This document shows positions 33,077-41,620 of a stretch of DNA of 64,000 nucleotides, in pieces. The stretch is from Prevotella sp. (GTDB lineage Bacteria; Bacteroidota; Bacteroidia; Bacteroidales; Bacteroidaceae). The stretch covers positions 26,837 to 90,836 of the forward strand of contig JAEAMQ010000089.1 of the NCBI GenBank assembly GCA_016901395.1, written 5' to 3'. Position 1 is the first letter of the stretch. Each line of letters begins with the position of its first letter. The position numbers and the translations under genes are program-made. Under the pieces are notes generated by a model. It was not told the origin of the DNA, made no database searches, and saw only the letters and a list, made by a program, of their open reading frames with translations.

Positions 33077-35968
33077 ATGCAAATCCGAAAGGTATTGTTT
33101 CTCGCGTGGGCCTCATGCGCCGCTATGCCGCTATGCGCCCAGACGCTTATTCCCACGGATCTCACGATGACGCAGTCGCTCAATGGTGTGTGGCAGATAC
33201 GGATGGACCAGCAGTCGACGGCGGTCAACGTGCTGGTGCCCGGCAACTGGGACATGCAGGGACTGGGAACCCCCATCTATCCTGTGAACAGCAAGGACCC
33301 GGTGTTCACCGCCGAGCGTCCCGCCCGTGTGGGGGAATACCATCGTCAGTTCGCTGTGCCGGCCTCATGGAAGGGTCAGCAGGTGTTCATCGCCTTCGAT
33401 GGAGCCGAGAATGGCTATACACTGACGGTCAACGGGCAGGAGATAGGCAGCTTCAGGAGTGCTTTTAACCGTTCGATGTTTGATATCACGCAGGCGGTCA
33501 ACTTCTTAGGAAACAATGATTTGAAAGTGGTTGTGACGCAGAATCGGTCGAAGGGTTGGGAGTTTGATTCCAACGACGACTGGGTGTTTGGCGGACTGTC
33601 TCGTGACGTGACGCTCTGCGCTGTGCCGTCGGTGCATTTCGAGGATATCACCATCCAGACCCGTGTGGATCATGACAGGGCCACGGTGGATATCCTTTCC
33701 TCGCTCTCCAACGGGGTGCAGTATGGTGCATACCGTTATTCCGGTCGCATCCTCGATGCCGAAGGGAAGCCGGTGGCAGCATTTGCCGGCCAGACCGACA
33801 AGCGTCAGCGGGTGGAGCTTTCGGGCATCAAACCGTGGTCGGCGGAGTCACCTTATTTATATACGCTGCAGCTGGAGTTGCAGCAGAAGGGCAAGACGGT
33901 GGAACGATATGAGACCCGTTTTGGTCTGCGTGAGGTGGAATGGAAAGACGGTGTGTTCCGCATCAACGGTCGTCCGGTGAAGATCAAGGGCGTGAACCAC
34001 CACGATGAGTCGCCCGTCAACGGTCGTGCCATCAGTGAGGAAGAGATGCTCCGCGACCTCAGAATGATGAAGGCGGCCAACATCAATGCCATCCGCGCCT
34101 CACATTATCCGCCCAATCCCCATTTCATGGACATGTGCGACTCGCTCGGGTTCTATGTCATCTGTGAGGTTCCGTTTGGTTTTGGCGAGAAACATCTGGG
34201 TAAAGCAGACTATCTGGAGGTGCTCAAGGAACGGGCATGGTACACCGTACAGCGTGACAAAAATCGTCCGTCGGTGGTGATCTGGAGCATTGGCAATGAG
34301 AATCCGAATACCAAAAACGGGTTTGCCACGGCACGCTATGTGCATCAGTTGGATTCCACCCGTCCGTATGTTTTCCCTCAAACCCATAAGCCTTTCAATG
34401 ATTTGCTGGAGACCATGCATGATTCCACCGAGATGTTTTCGGCCCATTATCCGCTTGCTTCGGAGTATAAGGGATGGTCGGCGAAAGCCCGTAGGCCCAT
34501 CATGAACACCGAATATGCCCATGCGCTCGGCACCGACATGGGTCAGATGCAGGAACTTGTGGAACTGTGGTATGCCGATCCGAAACTCGCCGGAGGCTGT
34601 GTGTGGGAGTGGGCCGACCAGGGTTTGCTCAAAAAAGACAAGCAGCTGGAAGACCGTTTTGCCCCGACGGAGTATGTCTGGCTCATGGATTCCACCTATT
34701 ATGATATGCAGGGCATCCTCGGCACCGATGGCATTGTTTACCCTGACCGTACGCCACAGACCGATTATTATCAGGTGCGCAAGGTGTATTCGCCCGTGAA
34801 AATCATCGGTATGCAACCAAAAGATGATAATTTCGAGGTGCGGGTGGTCAACCGTTATGACTTCACGCCGTTGTCTACGGTGCGTGCCCACATCGACCTG
34901 ATGGCCAATGCGCGCGTGCTGGGCACCACGGAGATACAGTTGGATGGTGCTCCCGGCGACACCACCTCATTCATGGTGGCCCGTCCGCTCATGCAGCACG
35001 ATGGCGAATTTTACTATTATCACATCATCCTGACCGACTCCACGGGTCGCCAGATAGCGGAGAAATCGTTGAGAATCAACCGTCCCGAGACATCCGAAGG
35101 ACTGCTGAACTATTGCAACAGCATCTCCAATCCCTCTGAAAAAATGAGTCGAAAGGACTTCGAGACATTCTTCAGAGACCATTTTAGGGTGAGAATAGGA
35201 AAGAAAAACACCATTTGTCAGGTGGCCGATGTGGAAGGACCTGCGGGCAAAAGCCATCATCTGTGGTCTAAAAACCTGCTCGAAATCAGTGACATGAAGG
35301 TGAAACGACTGAAAGGAAACGGTTATCAGGTCCGTGGTGTGTTCCGTTGCGACTCCACGCATTGGGTCGACGGAACGATAGATTTCATCTTCCTGGCGAA
35401 TGGAATGCTGTCTGTAGACTATGACCTCACGGCGCATGGCGACGGCGAGGCGGTGGAGACGGGACTCACGATGAGGCTTTCTCAGCTCTCCGATGACATT
35501 GATTTCTCCTGGCTCGGACGTGGGCCCTTTGCCAATTATCCGGGTAAAGACGAGCTGAGTGAGTTCGGCATGTGGAAGCTCAACGGTCGCGACCTCTATT
35601 TCCCAGGCAACCGTTGTGAGACGGAGATTGCCGTTTTGAGCGATAAAATGCGGTCGGGGATGGCGCTCATACCTGATTCTGCGCGTAATATCTGTGTGGA
35701 ACGCGACGAGAAAGGCAACATCCTGTTGAGTCAGAACACGCATGTCGCCGCGCCGTTCAACAAGGGCGTGTGGGCAAAAGGCACCGTGAAGACCGACGGA
35801 TATCGCATGAAAGACGGTTTTACGCTGATGGCGGTGAAGGGGGATGACAGTCTGATTTGGGACGGAATACTTGGTAATCCTACGAGAAAGCCGGCTTCCA
35901 AAGACCTCTTTGATGACTTCAAGTCCGGACGGCCATTTGCCCCATACAGAGCCAGTTATGACCAATAG
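33077..35968 (+). CDS. Glycoside hydrolase family 2 enzyme, beta-galactosidase-like
   Basis: 963 residues with a signal peptide (MQIRKVLFLAWASCAAMPLCA). Sugar-binding domain (about 30-190, including YHRQFAVPASWKGQQVFIAF and FDSNDDWVFGGLSRDV), immunoglobulin-like domain (about 195-300), and TIM barrel from about 305 (GVNHHDESPVNGRAISEEEM, then IRASHYPPNPHFMDMCD). Acid/base Glu408 in IWSIGNENPN and nucleophile Glu479 in MNTEYAHALG fit GH2. The C-terminal part resembles the beta-galactosidase small-chain domain (YDLTAHGDGEAVETGLTMRL, LGRGPFANYPGKD). Exact sugar specificity is not readable; GH115 and esterase neighbours suggest a plant cell-wall side chain. Confidence 0.93.
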   Translation: MQIRKVLFLAWASCAAMPLCAQTLIPTDLTMTQSLNGVWQIRMDQQSTAVNVLVPGNWDMQGLGTPIYPVNSKDPVFTAERPARVGEYHRQFAVPASWKGQQVFIAFDGAENGYTLTVNGQEIGSFRSAFNRSMFDITQAVNFLGNNDLKVVVTQNRSKGWEFDSNDDWVFGGLSRDVTLCAVPSVHFEDITIQTRVDHDRATVDILSSLSNGVQYGAYRYSGRILDAEGKPVAAFAGQTDKRQRVELSGIKPWSAESPYLYTLQLELQQKGKTVERYETRFGLREVEWKDGVFRINGRPVKIKGVNHHDESPVNGRAISEEEMLRDLRMMKAANINAIRASHYPPNPHFMDMCDSLGFYVICEVPFGFGEKHLGKADYLEVLKERAWYTVQRDKNRPSVVIWSIGNENPNTKNGFATARYVHQLDSTRPYVFPQTHKPFNDLLETMHDSTEMFSAHYPLASEYKGWSAKARRPIMNTEYAHALGTDMGQMQELVELWYADPKLAGGCVWEWADQGLLKKDKQLEDRFAPTEYVWLMDSTYYDMQGILGTDGIVYPDRTPQTDYYQVRKVYSPVKIIGMQPKDDNFEVRVVNRYDFTPLSTVRAHIDLMANARVLGTTEIQLDGAPGDTTSFMVARPLMQHDGEFYYYHIILTDSTGRQIAEKSLRINRPETSEGLLNYCNSISNPSEKMSRKDFETFFRDHFRVRIGKKNTICQVADVEGPAGKSHHLWSKNLLEISDMKVKRLKGNGYQVRGVFRCDSTHWVDGTIDFIFLANGMLSVDYDLTAHGDGEAVETGLTMRLSQLSDDIDFSWLGRGPFANYPGKDELSEFGMWKLNGRDLYFPGNRCETEIAVLSDKMRSGMALIPDSARNICVERDEKGNILLSQNTHVAAPFNKGVWAKGTVKTDGYRMKDGFTLMAVKGDDSLIWDGILGNPTRKPASKDLFDDFKSGRPFAPYRASYDQ

Positions 35969-36016
35969 CAAGTGGATGGGACAATAATTTAAGAACAATT
36001 ACGTTATTCATAAAAA

Positions 36017-36811
36017 ATGAAGCGATATTTTTCCCTTTTGATTTTCGCCTTACTGGTAGTGGGTGTGCATGCCCAACCGGACTACAATGTTGTCTTTGTG
36101 GGCAACAGCATCACCTATGGCGCATTGCATAAGAATCCTGCCCAGACCGCTCCGCCGGTCGTTTGTGCGCAGTGGTTGGCCCAACAGCCGGGAGTAGGAG
36201 AGTGTCATTTTGTGAACATGGGTAAGAGCGGACGCACCACTTTCAACTTTGTGCCGGCTAAAACCGAACTCAAAAACTATTGGAATGAGCTGAAAAGCAA
36301 GACCGCCGACATGGTTGCCGCACATCCAAACGCGCAGTTGGTGTTCTCGTTTATGCTTGGAACCAATGATGCTGCGGAGCGTCCTGGCAACAGCAGAACG
36401 ACCCCATACATGTACGAACACAACATGGAACTAATCATAGATTCCCTTCTTGCCATATACCCCAAGGCTCAATTTGTGATCCATCGTCCCATATTCTTCT
36501 CAGCTCCGTTTACCACTCGCAACGGCAGTCTGCAGAACAAGGAGAGCCAGAAGATGCTCACCGTCTATTTCCGACAGGTGAAAAAGATTGTGGCACACTT
36601 CGAAAGCCGATTCCCCGGACAAGTCCATGCGGGCGACAAAGATGCTTACGGCTATTTCAAGAAGCACTACACGACCGACCTCAACCACGAGAAGGGAGCG
36701 GCAGACTGTGACTTTTGGCTGCATCCGAACGAGTCTGGGTCACGCGTTCTGGCTCATTTTTGGGGCAAAGCCATCGTGAAAGCTTTGGGTATAAAGGACG
36801 CAAATAACTAA
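36017..36811 (+). CDS. Secreted SGNH/GDSL-type hydrolase, probable carbohydrate esterase
   Basis: 264 residues with a signal peptide (MKRYFSLLIFALLVVGVHA). SGNH blocks: catalytic Ser in VFVGNSITYG (block I), Gly in MGKSGRTTF (block II), Asn in LGTNDAAERPG (block III), and Asp/His in DCDFWLHPNESGSRV (block V). Together they make a full Ser-Asp-His set. It lies 48 bases after the GH2 gene and 47 before GH115, so it probably removes acetyl or similar groups from the same polysaccharide. Substrate inferred from context only. Confidence 0.9.
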   Translation: MKRYFSLLIFALLVVGVHAQPDYNVVFVGNSITYGALHKNPAQTAPPVVCAQWLAQQPGVGECHFVNMGKSGRTTFNFVPAKTELKNYWNELKSKTADMVAAHPNAQLVFSFMLGTNDAAERPGNSRTTPYMYEHNMELIIDSLLAIYPKAQFVIHRPIFFSAPFTTRNGSLQNKESQKMLTVYFRQVKKIVAHFESRFPGQVHAGDKDAYGYFKKHYTTDLNHEKGAADCDFWLHPNESGSRVLAHFWGKAIVKALGIKDANN

Positions 36812-36858
36812 CATGTTATCATTATCAATAGGAAATTCAATCATCCAACACAATCAAT

Positions 36859-39351
36859 ATGATTTATAAGAAGATATTCTTTGCTGCGATGTTGGCCCTC
36901 CCGATGACCGGACAGGCCAAGGAAATAGAATGGTATTCAGGCGGACACGTCAGTTATTCTGTACAGAAGAAGTATGGAACGGTCGTGGAAAAGGCCCTCG
37001 AAATGTTCGAATCGGATATGCAAGCCGTGACGGGCAAGTCCGTACACCAGAAGTCGGACGGTGATATCGAGGTCTATCAACTGGATATGGTTAACAACAA
37101 AGAGTTGAAAGTGCTCGACAAATACCAAGTGCCTTATCAAAAATTCATCACCAAGCAGGATGCCTTCTGGATGGGTGTGCGCAAGGGAAAGGTAATCATC
37201 GTCGGAAGCAACGGCCGTGGAACCGCCTACGGCATACTCGAATTGTCGCGCAAGGCGGGCGTGTCGCCATGGATTTACTGGGGCGACGTGAAGCCGATGA
37301 GACAGAAACGCCTTACCATCGACGACCATTTCGAGACGCTGCAAAGCCCCTCTGTGGAGTTCCGTGGGGTGTTTATCAACGATGAAGACTGGTCCAACCG
37401 CGTGTGGGATCATAAGAAATTAGACACCCGACTGAAGGAAGGGGAGATGGGTCCGAAGTATTATCACAAGCTGTTTGAACTGTTGTTGCGTCTCCGTGGC
37501 AATGCCTTGTGGCCCGCCATGCACACCGGAACGACCGCCTTCTTTAAGGTTCGCGGTAATAAAGAGGTCGCCGACTCCTTTGATATCTGCGTCGGGTCGT
37601 CGCATTGTGAGCCTATTCTGAGAAACAATGTGGATGAATGGGACCATAATAAGCGCGGAAACTACAACTTTATCAGCAACAGAAAGCAGGTGGAGGAGTA
37701 CTGGCGGGAGCGCGCCAAGGAAACCGCGGGCATGGATGCACTATATACCATTGGCATGAGAGGCATCCATGACGGTTCGATGGAGGGCGTGAAAACCAAG
37801 CAGGAGAAGCTGCAGGGACTGCAAAGCGTTATTGATTTCCAGCGTCAACTCCTTGCGCAGGAGGTGAATAAAGACATCACCAAGGTGCCACAGGTGTTCA
37901 TTCCCTACAAGGAAGTGCTCGAAATCTATGAGGCCGGACTACAGGTTCCTGACGACGTTTGCCTGATGTGGTGCGACGACAACTATGGTTACATGACCCG
38001 TTTGTCGGATGCTGAGCAGCAAAAACGAAAGGGTGGGGCAGGTGTCTACTATCATCTGAGCTACTGGGGACGTCCCCACGATTTCTTGTGGCTGACCACC
38101 ATGCAACCCGGTCTGATCTACAACGAGATGCGTCAGGCCTACGACCACAATGCACGAAGGCTCTGGATAGTCAACGTACACGACCCCAAGGTAGCGGCTT
38201 ACGACCTCAGTCTGTTCATGGATATGGCCTGGGACATCAACAGCGTAGCCCCCAACACCATCCAAAAGCATCTTTCAGACTGGCTCAAACAGCAGTTTGG
38301 CGAGCAAGCCGGAGCACAATTGGTGAAGCCCATGACGGAGTTTTACCGTCTCTGTGGCATTCGTCATCCCGAGTTTATGGGTTGGAATCAGGTGGAATTG
38401 GACAAGAAAAAGTACGACCGCGGATGGTCTCCCGTGCAGGATACCGAGTTCAGTGCCGACGAGTTTGGCAACGAACTGGAGCGTTATCTGGCCGACTACG
38501 ATGCCATCAAGAAACAGATTGATCAGGTGGAGAAGACCCTTCGGCCTGAGTTGCGCGATGCTTTCTTTGCCGCAATCAAGTATCCAGTCTATGGCGCTGC
38601 GGCTATGGCGACCAAGCAACTGCAGGCGCAGGAGGCCCGACATATCGGCAAACCATCGAGTTTCCACAACGATTCCGAGGCTCTGGAGTCTGCCGTGAGA
38701 AGCTGGAACGCCTATACCGAGATCAAGGATCTGACCGAATATTACAACAAGAAGATGGCCAACGGCAAGTGGGATGGCAACATGAACATGGCGCCGAGAG
38801 ACCTTTTGGTGTTCCAGGAGCCCACACTTCCGGGCAAACTCACCCAGGAAGAGATCACCAAATATTCTAATTCTGATCCTGTCGACACCAAACTCGACAC
38901 CGACCGGAGCATTGTGCGCAATGCCTGCGACTATTCTTCGGCATCGGCCGGCGCACAGACCGTGGAGATGTTGGGCCATTCGATGAAGGCCGTGGCACTG
39001 CCAATCGGTGGCAGTCTCACCTATAAGTTCTATGCTGACGATGGCAATGCGGTCTTGCGCACGGCCTTGATACCCACCCAGGCCAACGACAAGGGCGACA
39101 TCAGATACTCCATCAGCATCGACGGACAGCCCCCCATCGTCTATTCGCTCAAAGAGAAGTTCCGCTCTGATCGCTGGAAACAAAATGTGTTGAGGGGTCA
39201 GGCCATCCGCTCGGAGAATATCCGCCTGTCAGCCGGAACCCATACTTTGGAAATCAAGGCGCTCGACGCGCACATCATTGTAGACCAGTGGATGATCGAT
39301 TACGACATTGACCGCCAGTTCTACATGTTTCCCATCAAGCCCGCTCTGTAA
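36859..39351 (+). CDS. Glycoside hydrolase family 115 protein (alpha-glucuronidase type)
   Basis: 830 residues with a signal peptide (MIYKKIFFAAMLALPMTGQA). GH115 blocks: KVIIVGSNGRGTAYGILELSRKAGVSPWIYWGDV (37189-37290), FRGVFINDEDWSN, LLRLRGNALWPAMHTGTTAFF, GSSHCEPILRNNVDEWD, CLMWCDDNYGYMTRLS, and GVYYHLSYWGRPHDFLWL. The C-terminal ~200 residues form a separate beta-rich domain (LSAGTHTLEIKALDAHIIVDQWMIDYD). Family members remove (4-O-methyl-)glucuronic acid from xylan or related glycans. Last gene of a three-gene glycan unit; no SusC/SusD pair or regulator is present beside it. Confidence 0.93.
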   Translation: MIYKKIFFAAMLALPMTGQAKEIEWYSGGHVSYSVQKKYGTVVEKALEMFESDMQAVTGKSVHQKSDGDIEVYQLDMVNNKELKVLDKYQVPYQKFITKQDAFWMGVRKGKVIIVGSNGRGTAYGILELSRKAGVSPWIYWGDVKPMRQKRLTIDDHFETLQSPSVEFRGVFINDEDWSNRVWDHKKLDTRLKEGEMGPKYYHKLFELLLRLRGNALWPAMHTGTTAFFKVRGNKEVADSFDICVGSSHCEPILRNNVDEWDHNKRGNYNFISNRKQVEEYWRERAKETAGMDALYTIGMRGIHDGSMEGVKTKQEKLQGLQSVIDFQRQLLAQEVNKDITKVPQVFIPYKEVLEIYEAGLQVPDDVCLMWCDDNYGYMTRLSDAEQQKRKGGAGVYYHLSYWGRPHDFLWLTTMQPGLIYNEMRQAYDHNARRLWIVNVHDPKVAAYDLSLFMDMAWDINSVAPNTIQKHLSDWLKQQFGEQAGAQLVKPMTEFYRLCGIRHPEFMGWNQVELDKKKYDRGWSPVQDTEFSADEFGNELERYLADYDAIKKQIDQVEKTLRPELRDAFFAAIKYPVYGAAAMATKQLQAQEARHIGKPSSFHNDSEALESAVRSWNAYTEIKDLTEYYNKKMANGKWDGNMNMAPRDLLVFQEPTLPGKLTQEEITKYSNSDPVDTKLDTDRSIVRNACDYSSASAGAQTVEMLGHSMKAVALPIGGSLTYKFYADDGNAVLRTALIPTQANDKGDIRYSISIDGQPPIVYSLKEKFRSDRWKQNVLRGQAIRSENIRLSAGTHTLEIKALDAHIIVDQWMIDYDIDRQFYMFPIKPAL

Positions 39352-39357
39352 CTTCAC

Positions 39358-39377
39358 AGAGCAGGCTTGCTCTTTTT
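39358..39377 (+). terminator. Terminator after GH115
   Basis: AGAGCA-GGCT-TGCTCT followed directly by T4, six bases after the GH115 stop. Confidence 0.75.
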
Positions 39378-39842
39378 AACCTCACCGTTTTCTATTTTTA
39401 AGAAACACCTTTAATAGCTCATTCGATAGCCCTTTATATTTTGGGCATGTGTGGTGTCTATATCTATGGCCAGAATGAAGAGAGGCGGTGCTGTGCATTT
39501 TTATCGATTTGGGATAAGCAAGGTAATTGATTGACAACGGGCTACCTGTTGATTGTTTTTATGACAACCAGTAGGTAGCCCGTTGTTTTCCTGTCAATGC
39601 ACCGTGCATGGCGGGGGTCCTGCAGGGTGTATGTCACTGGCAGAGGCGACAATAGTATTGCTTCGTGTGTGTCTTACGGGGCACTTGCAATCGCTCGCGT
39701 TCTATTTACCGACCACTTTGTTCAGTGAATGATGACTGGATTCCGGTGTACTTGAACAAGATATATTAAAGATACCATATTGGATCTATAGGTGCATGAT
39801 TGGGCAATCATCCTCTTAGTACCTGGTTTGGGGTAATAACCT
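39378..39842. other. Intergenic region between GH115 and the DUF438 gene
   Basis: 465 bases between convergent genes. It holds one large hairpin (39534-39586). I see no gene, promoter box or repeat family member in the rest. Confidence 0.6.
39534..39586. terminator. Long stem-loop, possible bidirectional terminator
   Basis: ACAACGGGCTACCT (39534-39547) pairs perfectly with AGGTAGCCCGTTGT (39573-39586), extended by further imperfect pairs (GTTG/CAAC). T4 follows on the plus strand. It lies 180 bases past GH115 and 257 bases past the DUF438 gene's stop, so it may separate the two convergent units. Confidence 0.55.
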
Positions 39843-41387
39843 CTATTCTATATTCTCTTTAATAATCGCTATCAAAGTTTGTTCCCCAAGGCCGGAATGT
39901 TCGCCTGCCATACTGATGGTAGCTCTCTGAAGCATGAGTTTCCCAAGGGGAGAATTGAGCATCTTAAACTTGGGGACGGCCTCAATGAGATTTTTCTTCA
40001 GCTGGGGATACCGCTTAAAGAGATCTTTGAGCCGCGTTGCTCCAGTAATCTCTATAGGAGTTGCATTGATAGGCGCAGTTTCCTGTTCCATTTCATCTTC
40101 TTCTTCTTCGGTCTCCACCTCCGTATTGGATGGCATTTGGTGATCGTCAGCCCAGTTGAGCAAGGTCTGTGAGCCTTGCATCTCACGGATATGCGTACAA
40201 TCTTGCATCATCTCCAATACCCCACGGAACCGTCCCTCCTGATCGCGGACGGCTACATATATTATATAAATGAATAGTCCAGGCTTGTTGATCCAAAACT
40301 CAGCCTTGCTCTGTTCGCCCGAACGAAACTTCTCAATGATTTCCTTCACTACATGAACACTCTTGCGAGGATGACAATTTACCACCTCACGGCCGATTAC
40401 ATTCTTTGACCTTGGGAAAATGCGGTGGTCAGTATCTGAATAAAACTTCACAAGTTCGTTTTCATCTACATACGAGAGGTCTACCGGAAGATGCCTGTAT
40501 ATGAGATTGATCTGCTCCAACGTGAGTTTGCCTGTGGCTACATCGAGAGTCTCGTTTCCTCCGGTATTGTATCCATATTTGCCCAAAAGAGCTTGTAGAT
40601 CTTGGGCAAAACCGGCAGTTTGAGCTGCCTGTGCTGGAGCGTCGGTATGTTTATGATGCTCCACTTGGATAAAGGCGAAGCCAATTTCCTGATCCCCCAG
40701 CTTCATATCCTCAAACTCATCGGGGGTAATCAGTGCCAAGGCTGTGGGATAAAGTATGGTTTCCTCTTTTTCCATTAAGTCGCGACAGTGGGCCACGAAT
40801 ACCTTTTGCTGATTGATAAATTTATCTTCCTGCCCTGACTCCAGCAGCTGTTGGGCCTCCCGAATCTCGTCGCGGATGATATCGTCGAAGTTCCACATGG
40901 TGGTTGTTGGACGGTCAAAGCCCTTTTGTTCCAACACCGGATAGAGTTGGTTTTGCTTGCGCTGATAGTGGATGGGGTATTGTTTGATTTGGTCATAGAG
41001 CTCAAGCCATTGGTTCTTGATGACTGGATATTGTATCAGATCCTCCACCGAGAGCAGCAATTTACGCATCTCGTCATTTTCCATGTAGTAGTGATTCAAC
41101 GGGTGGTCGGCCGACAATTGAGGTCTGCTGTTATCCATAAAGCCATCAAGCAGCTGCATCGTTTTGCGCATGTCCACGCGAATGCACTCATCAGGATCGC
41201 CGTCTTTCAGCGTCTGCTCCATATAAGCGATGTGGAACGGGCGAAGTTTGCCCACTTTTTCAGACAATAGCCTGCGAGCTTCATCCAAGGATATTTCTCC
41301 CGATTCGTACAGTCCTTCTATTCTGTAGAGTTCCTCCATCTTGTGCATTTCTATCTGAGGGAGGTGTTCTTTCATTTTGTTTGCCAT
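39843..41387 (-). CDS. DUF438/hemerythrin-like/PAS protein
   Basis: 514 residues from the ATG at 41387; the promoter box at 41410-41417 lies just upstream. N-terminal DUF438 region (about 15-85: GEISLDEARRLLSEKVGKLRPFHIAYMEQ, 41232-41321). A hemerythrin-like part (about 90-240) contains HPLNHYYMENDEMRKLL, HYQRKQNQLYPVLEQKGF and EKEETILYPTAL. A PAS-like domain (about 300-420: LPVDLSYVDENELVKFYS, FPRSKNVIGREVVNCHP, FIYIIYVAVRDQEGRFRGVL) follows, then an acidic linker and a short DUF1858-like C-terminus (GATRLKDLFKRYPQLKKNL). Proteins of this build are proposed redox or gas sensors. Where relatives usually read RKEN this protein has RKQN, so metal binding may be altered. Confidence 0.85.
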   Translation of the reverse strand: MANKMKEHLPQIEMHKMEELYRIEGLYESGEISLDEARRLLSEKVGKLRPFHIAYMEQTLKDGDPDECIRVDMRKTMQLLDGFMDNSRPQLSADHPLNHYYMENDEMRKLLLSVEDLIQYPVIKNQWLELYDQIKQYPIHYQRKQNQLYPVLEQKGFDRPTTTMWNFDDIIRDEIREAQQLLESGQEDKFINQQKVFVAHCRDLMEKEETILYPTALALITPDEFEDMKLGDQEIGFAFIQVEHHKHTDAPAQAAQTAGFAQDLQALLGKYGYNTGGNETLDVATGKLTLEQINLIYRHLPVDLSYVDENELVKFYSDTDHRIFPRSKNVIGREVVNCHPRKSVHVVKEIIEKFRSGEQSKAEFWINKPGLFIYIIYVAVRDQEGRFRGVLEMMQDCTHIREMQGSQTLLNWADDHQMPSNTEVETEEEEDEMEQETAPINATPIEITGATRLKDLFKRYPQLKKNLIEAVPKFKMLNSPLGKLMLQRATISMAGEHSGLGEQTLIAIIKENIE

Positions 41388-41409
41388 ATATTTTATCTTT
41401 GATTGAGAA

Positions 41410-41417
41410 AGCAAAGT
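41410..41417 (-). promoter_or_regulatory. -7 box of the DUF438 gene
   Basis: TAACTTTG on the minus strand, 23 bases before the ATG at 41387. It overlaps the longer in-frame start at 41414 and so supports the shorter one. Confidence 0.6.
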
Positions 41418-41577
41418 TAAATCTTTCCTGACTAATGGTACGGTAACAATTGTGACTCAATATAGTTAATGTTTCCAAATTCTTCATTTCCGCGAAACAT
41501 CTATTACATTTAATAAGAAAAATTCTATATTAGCAATAAACTTACGCTATGGGAAACGCTCTCTAAAATCTTTTTAT

Positions 41578-41585
41578 TAATTTTG
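41578..41585 (+). promoter_or_regulatory. -7 box of nadBAC
   Basis: TAATTTTG, 36 bases before the nadB ATG. Matches TAnnTTTG; no clear -33 TTTG. Confidence 0.5.
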
Positions 41586-41620
41586 CATTCACTTAGAGTT
41601 TACGATAATTAGAATATAAC

